The notes under the pieces: model-generated | Database searches by the model: none | The model's input: the letters and a program-made list of their open reading frames with translations, nothing else | Told to the model about the DNA's origin: nothing | Shown here: positions 62,159 to 64,000 of the stretch, piece by piece | How positions within the stretch are numbered: the first letter of the stretch is position 1 | Layout of the letters: the number at the start of each line of letters is the position of its first letter | Made by a program: the position numbers and the translations under genes | Assembly: GCA_016200895.1 (NCBI GenBank) | Contig: JACQDX010000039.1 | Span: forward strand, 1 to 64,000 | DNA length: 64,000 bases | Source: Burkholderiales bacterium | Lineage (GTDB): Bacteria > Pseudomonadota > Gammaproteobacteria > Burkholderiales > Burkholderiaceae_D | Direction of reading: 5' to 3'

Positions 62159-64000
62159 ATGTACCTGAAACGCGCTGGTTACTAGACCTGCAGCGCTTGC
62201 TGCCCATACGCTCGCATTTTGTGATTTCCGGCAGCATACGCGACAATTTCCTTGTCTCGCTGGATGCTACGGTTATTAGTACTACCAGTTCGCCCAGTTC
62301 TAACATCGTCAGCAGTGCCACTCTGGTTCCACTTAATCGCGCCCTTTGGGAGTCGATGAGACGCAATGATTATCGGTTTTTATTGATTTACGACCCTATC
62401 GATGGTCTACGTGTATATCCAGATGAACCAGCACAACGTGATTTGGCTACGCGCCTGTTTGATTTGAAATTGGCAGATGGTTGTCAGCAAGTGAGTCTGG
62501 AAAGTCTCAGCAAACTCATGAAGAAATTGAGCGCAGAAAGAGAAGTGCGTTGCGCCATGGTGCTGGATTTTTCCTCTCGCATACCACGTAAGGCAGAGCA
62601 ATTGAGTGATGCTGAACACCGTTTTTTTGTCGCCGCAGAAAAAATCTCCCTGACTGCCAGCGCTATCGTTCCGCGTGAGACTGGTGGTTCTCCTCAATAC
62701 AACCCCATACTGTGGCTGGTCAATCGTGCGCAAGATTTGCCTTCATGGTTCACGCTTGATAGCGAAAGAGTGGCCAGCCTGGTTATCAGCAAGCCTGATT
62801 TTGAAATGCGCCAGGCTGCTGCCTTGCAACTGGCTCCTTTGTTCAAGGGTTATGCCGACGCTGCTACTGCCGTGCGTACCCAGTTTGTCAAAAGCTTTAC
62901 TGAAGGCACGGAGGGCATGTCGCTGTCTGCCCTGTCGGACATCACTGAACTGGCGGACCGGCAAAAGCTGGGTATTGCAGATATAGAAGATGCTGTGCGC
63001 TGCTTTAAGATAGGTGCGCTGGACAACCCCTGGCGCAAGGATTACCTGCGCAAGAAAATACGCGATGGTCAAAGTTTTATCGAAGAGCGTGTCAAAGGCC
63101 AGCATCCGGCCGTAGTTAAAACTTTGGATATACTCAAGCGCTCAGTCATGAGCCTGACGGGTGCGCAGGCACGCTCTGGAGGTAGCCGCCCTCGTGGTGT
63201 TTTATTCTTTGCCGGCCCAACTGGTGTAGGTAAGACTGAACTGGCCAAGACCCTGACGCAGCTCGTGTTCGGTGATGAGCGCGCCTATCTGCGCTTTGAC
63301 ATGAGTGAATTTGCTGAAGAACATACCAGCGCCCGCCTGCTCGGTGCACCTCCTGGTTATGTGGGTTTTGATGCTGGTGGCGAACTCACCAACGCCGTCA
63401 GGCAAAAACCTTTTTCTGTCGTACTCTTTGATGAAATCGAAAAAGCCCACCCGCGCATACTCGATAAATTTTTGCAGATACTGGAAGATGGCCGCCTTAC
63501 CGATGGCCGTGGTGACACAGCCTATTTCTCAGAAACCATTTTAATCTTCACCTCTAACCTGGGTATCTATGTAGAAGATAACCAGGGCAACCGCAGCCAG
63601 AATGTGAAGCCCGGTGACAGTTATGAAACCGTGGAATTCAAGGTACGCGAAGCCATCGGCAATTACTTCAAGTTCAAATTGTCACGGCCAGAATTATTGA
63701 ACCGTATTGGCGACAATATCGTGGTCTTTGATTTTATTTCTGCTGAAGTCGCCGCAAAAATCTTTGATGGCATGCTGCGCAATGTTGCGCGCCGCTTGCA
63801 AGAAGAACTCAATTTGCAACTGGCCATGCCAGCATCGGTGCGTGATGAATTGCTGGCACGCTGCATACGTGATCTCAGCAATGGGGGCCGTGGTGTTGGT
63901 AACCAGCTGGAATCGAATTTTATCAATCCCTTGTCGCGCGCCCTGTTTGAGCAAGAGCTGGAAGGCAAGCAACGCGTCACCGTGACGGCGATTACCGAAG
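62155..64000 (+). CDS. ClpB/ClpA-like AAA+ ATPase (C-terminus outside window)
   Basis: 615 codons are visible and the frame runs off the right edge. Residues 340-615 are a ClpA/B D2-type AAA+ domain: Walker A GPTGVGKT at 354-361, EFAEEHTSARLLGAPPGYVG (pore-loop region), Walker B VVLFDEIEKAH with Asp426 and Glu427, sensor-1 ILIFTSNLG, and LSRPELLNRIGDNIVV. Residues 1-330 look like a degenerate first AAA+ domain: strands and a MVLDFSS string but no Walker A. There is no ClpB N-domain or middle-domain coiled coil. Overlaps the coiled-coil gene by four bases. Not a housekeeping ClpB, by its layout. Confidence 0.85.
   Translation, partial: MNVPETRWLLDLQRLLPIRSHFVISGSIRDNFLVSLDATVISTTSSPSSNIVSSATLVPLNRALWESMRRNDYRFLLIYDPIDGLRVYPDEPAQRDLATRLFDLKLADGCQQVSLESLSKLMKKLSAEREVRCAMVLDFSSRIPRKAEQLSDAEHRFFVAAEKISLTASAIVPRETGGSPQYNPILWLVNRAQDLPSWFTLDSERVASLVISKPDFEMRQAAALQLAPLFKGYADAATAVRTQFVKSFTEGTEGMSLSALSDITELADRQKLGIADIEDAVRCFKIGALDNPWRKDYLRKKIRDGQSFIEERVKGQHPAVVKTLDILKRSVMSLTGAQARSGGSRPRGVLFFAGPTGVGKTELAKTLTQLVFGDERAYLRFDMSEFAEEHTSARLLGAPPGYVGFDAGGELTNAVRQKPFSVVLFDEIEKAHPRILDKFLQILEDGRLTDGRGDTAYFSETILIFTSNLGIYVEDNQGNRSQNVKPGDSYETVEFKVREAIGNYFKFKLSRPELLNRIGDNIVVFDFISAEVAAKIFDGMLRNVARRLQEELNLQLAMPASVRDELLARCIRDLSNGGRGVGNQLESNFINPLSRALFEQELEGKQRVTVTAITE

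Overview
The window looks like a chromosomal segment of a betaproteobacterium of the order Burkholderiales, most likely family Oxalobacteraceae (an Undibacterium- or Herminiimonas-like organism). This rests on three things: the gene order mnmG-rsmG-parA-parB-hydrolase-atpIBEFHAGDC, the nearby hemE/priA pair, and protein sequences of betaproteobacterial character at moderate GC. No species can be assigned by reading alone. There are no rRNA or tRNA genes, no CRISPR and no prophage. The left edge cuts an IS110-family transposase.

Layout. 1-10.4 kb: IS110 edge, small hypothetical gene, LysE exporter, proline catabolism (Lrp-type regulator divergent from a type-B putA), TetR regulator, MFS permease, a protein resembling the cyanobacterial fluorescence recovery protein (FRP), a GT1 glycosyltransferase and a DUF2059 protein. 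10.4-11.3 kb: a 0.9-kb AT-rich non-coding region with four perfect DnaA boxes, several near matches and a ~120-bp direct duplication, so a candidate replication origin or DnaA-binding locus. 11.3-19.4 kb: a BtaA-like aminolipid synthase paired with a GNAT-type protein, glycerol kinase, a periplasmic FKBP, an extracellular solute-binding protein and a LysR regulator. 19.5-29.7 kb: catabolism and uptake (mmsA, nitronate monooxygenase, GMC oxidoreductase, a Liv-type ABC transporter). 29.7-34.8 kb: a minus-strand group (HEAT-repeat protein, secreted lipase, LuxR regulator, iron alcohol dehydrogenase, secreted esterase).

34.9-48.6 kb is the conserved core. A TSUP transporter is followed by two perfect parS sites around a terminator, then mnmG-rsmG-parA-parB, a small hydrolase and the complete F1Fo ATP synthase operon behind a strong sigma-70-type promoter. 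Three further degenerate parS sites lie in or beside mnmG and rsmG. 48.6-64 kb: PPK2 polyphosphate kinase with an SGNH hydrolase, hemE, priA, gamma carbonic anhydrase, L,D-transpeptidase, a second LysE exporter and several small proteins. It ends with a two-gene unit of a membrane-anchored coiled-coil protein and a ClpB-like AAA+ ATPase that runs off the right edge.

Non-coding repeats are abundant. One palindromic family has four members (13.74, 27.46, 41.03 and 48.70 kb); the last has perfect 16-bp terminal inverted repeats and a 5-bp target duplication, and the third sits in the atp operon leader. A composite repeat near 21.1-21.7 kb recurs at 59.0-59.4 kb. Perfect DnaA-box 9-mers occur at least 15 times in the window, far above chance, which fits an origin-proximal location together with parAB/parS. 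The candidates for under-described biology are the DnaA-box locus, the FRP-like protein outside cyanobacteria, the BtaA-GNAT pair without BtaB, and the coiled-coil/AAA+ pair.
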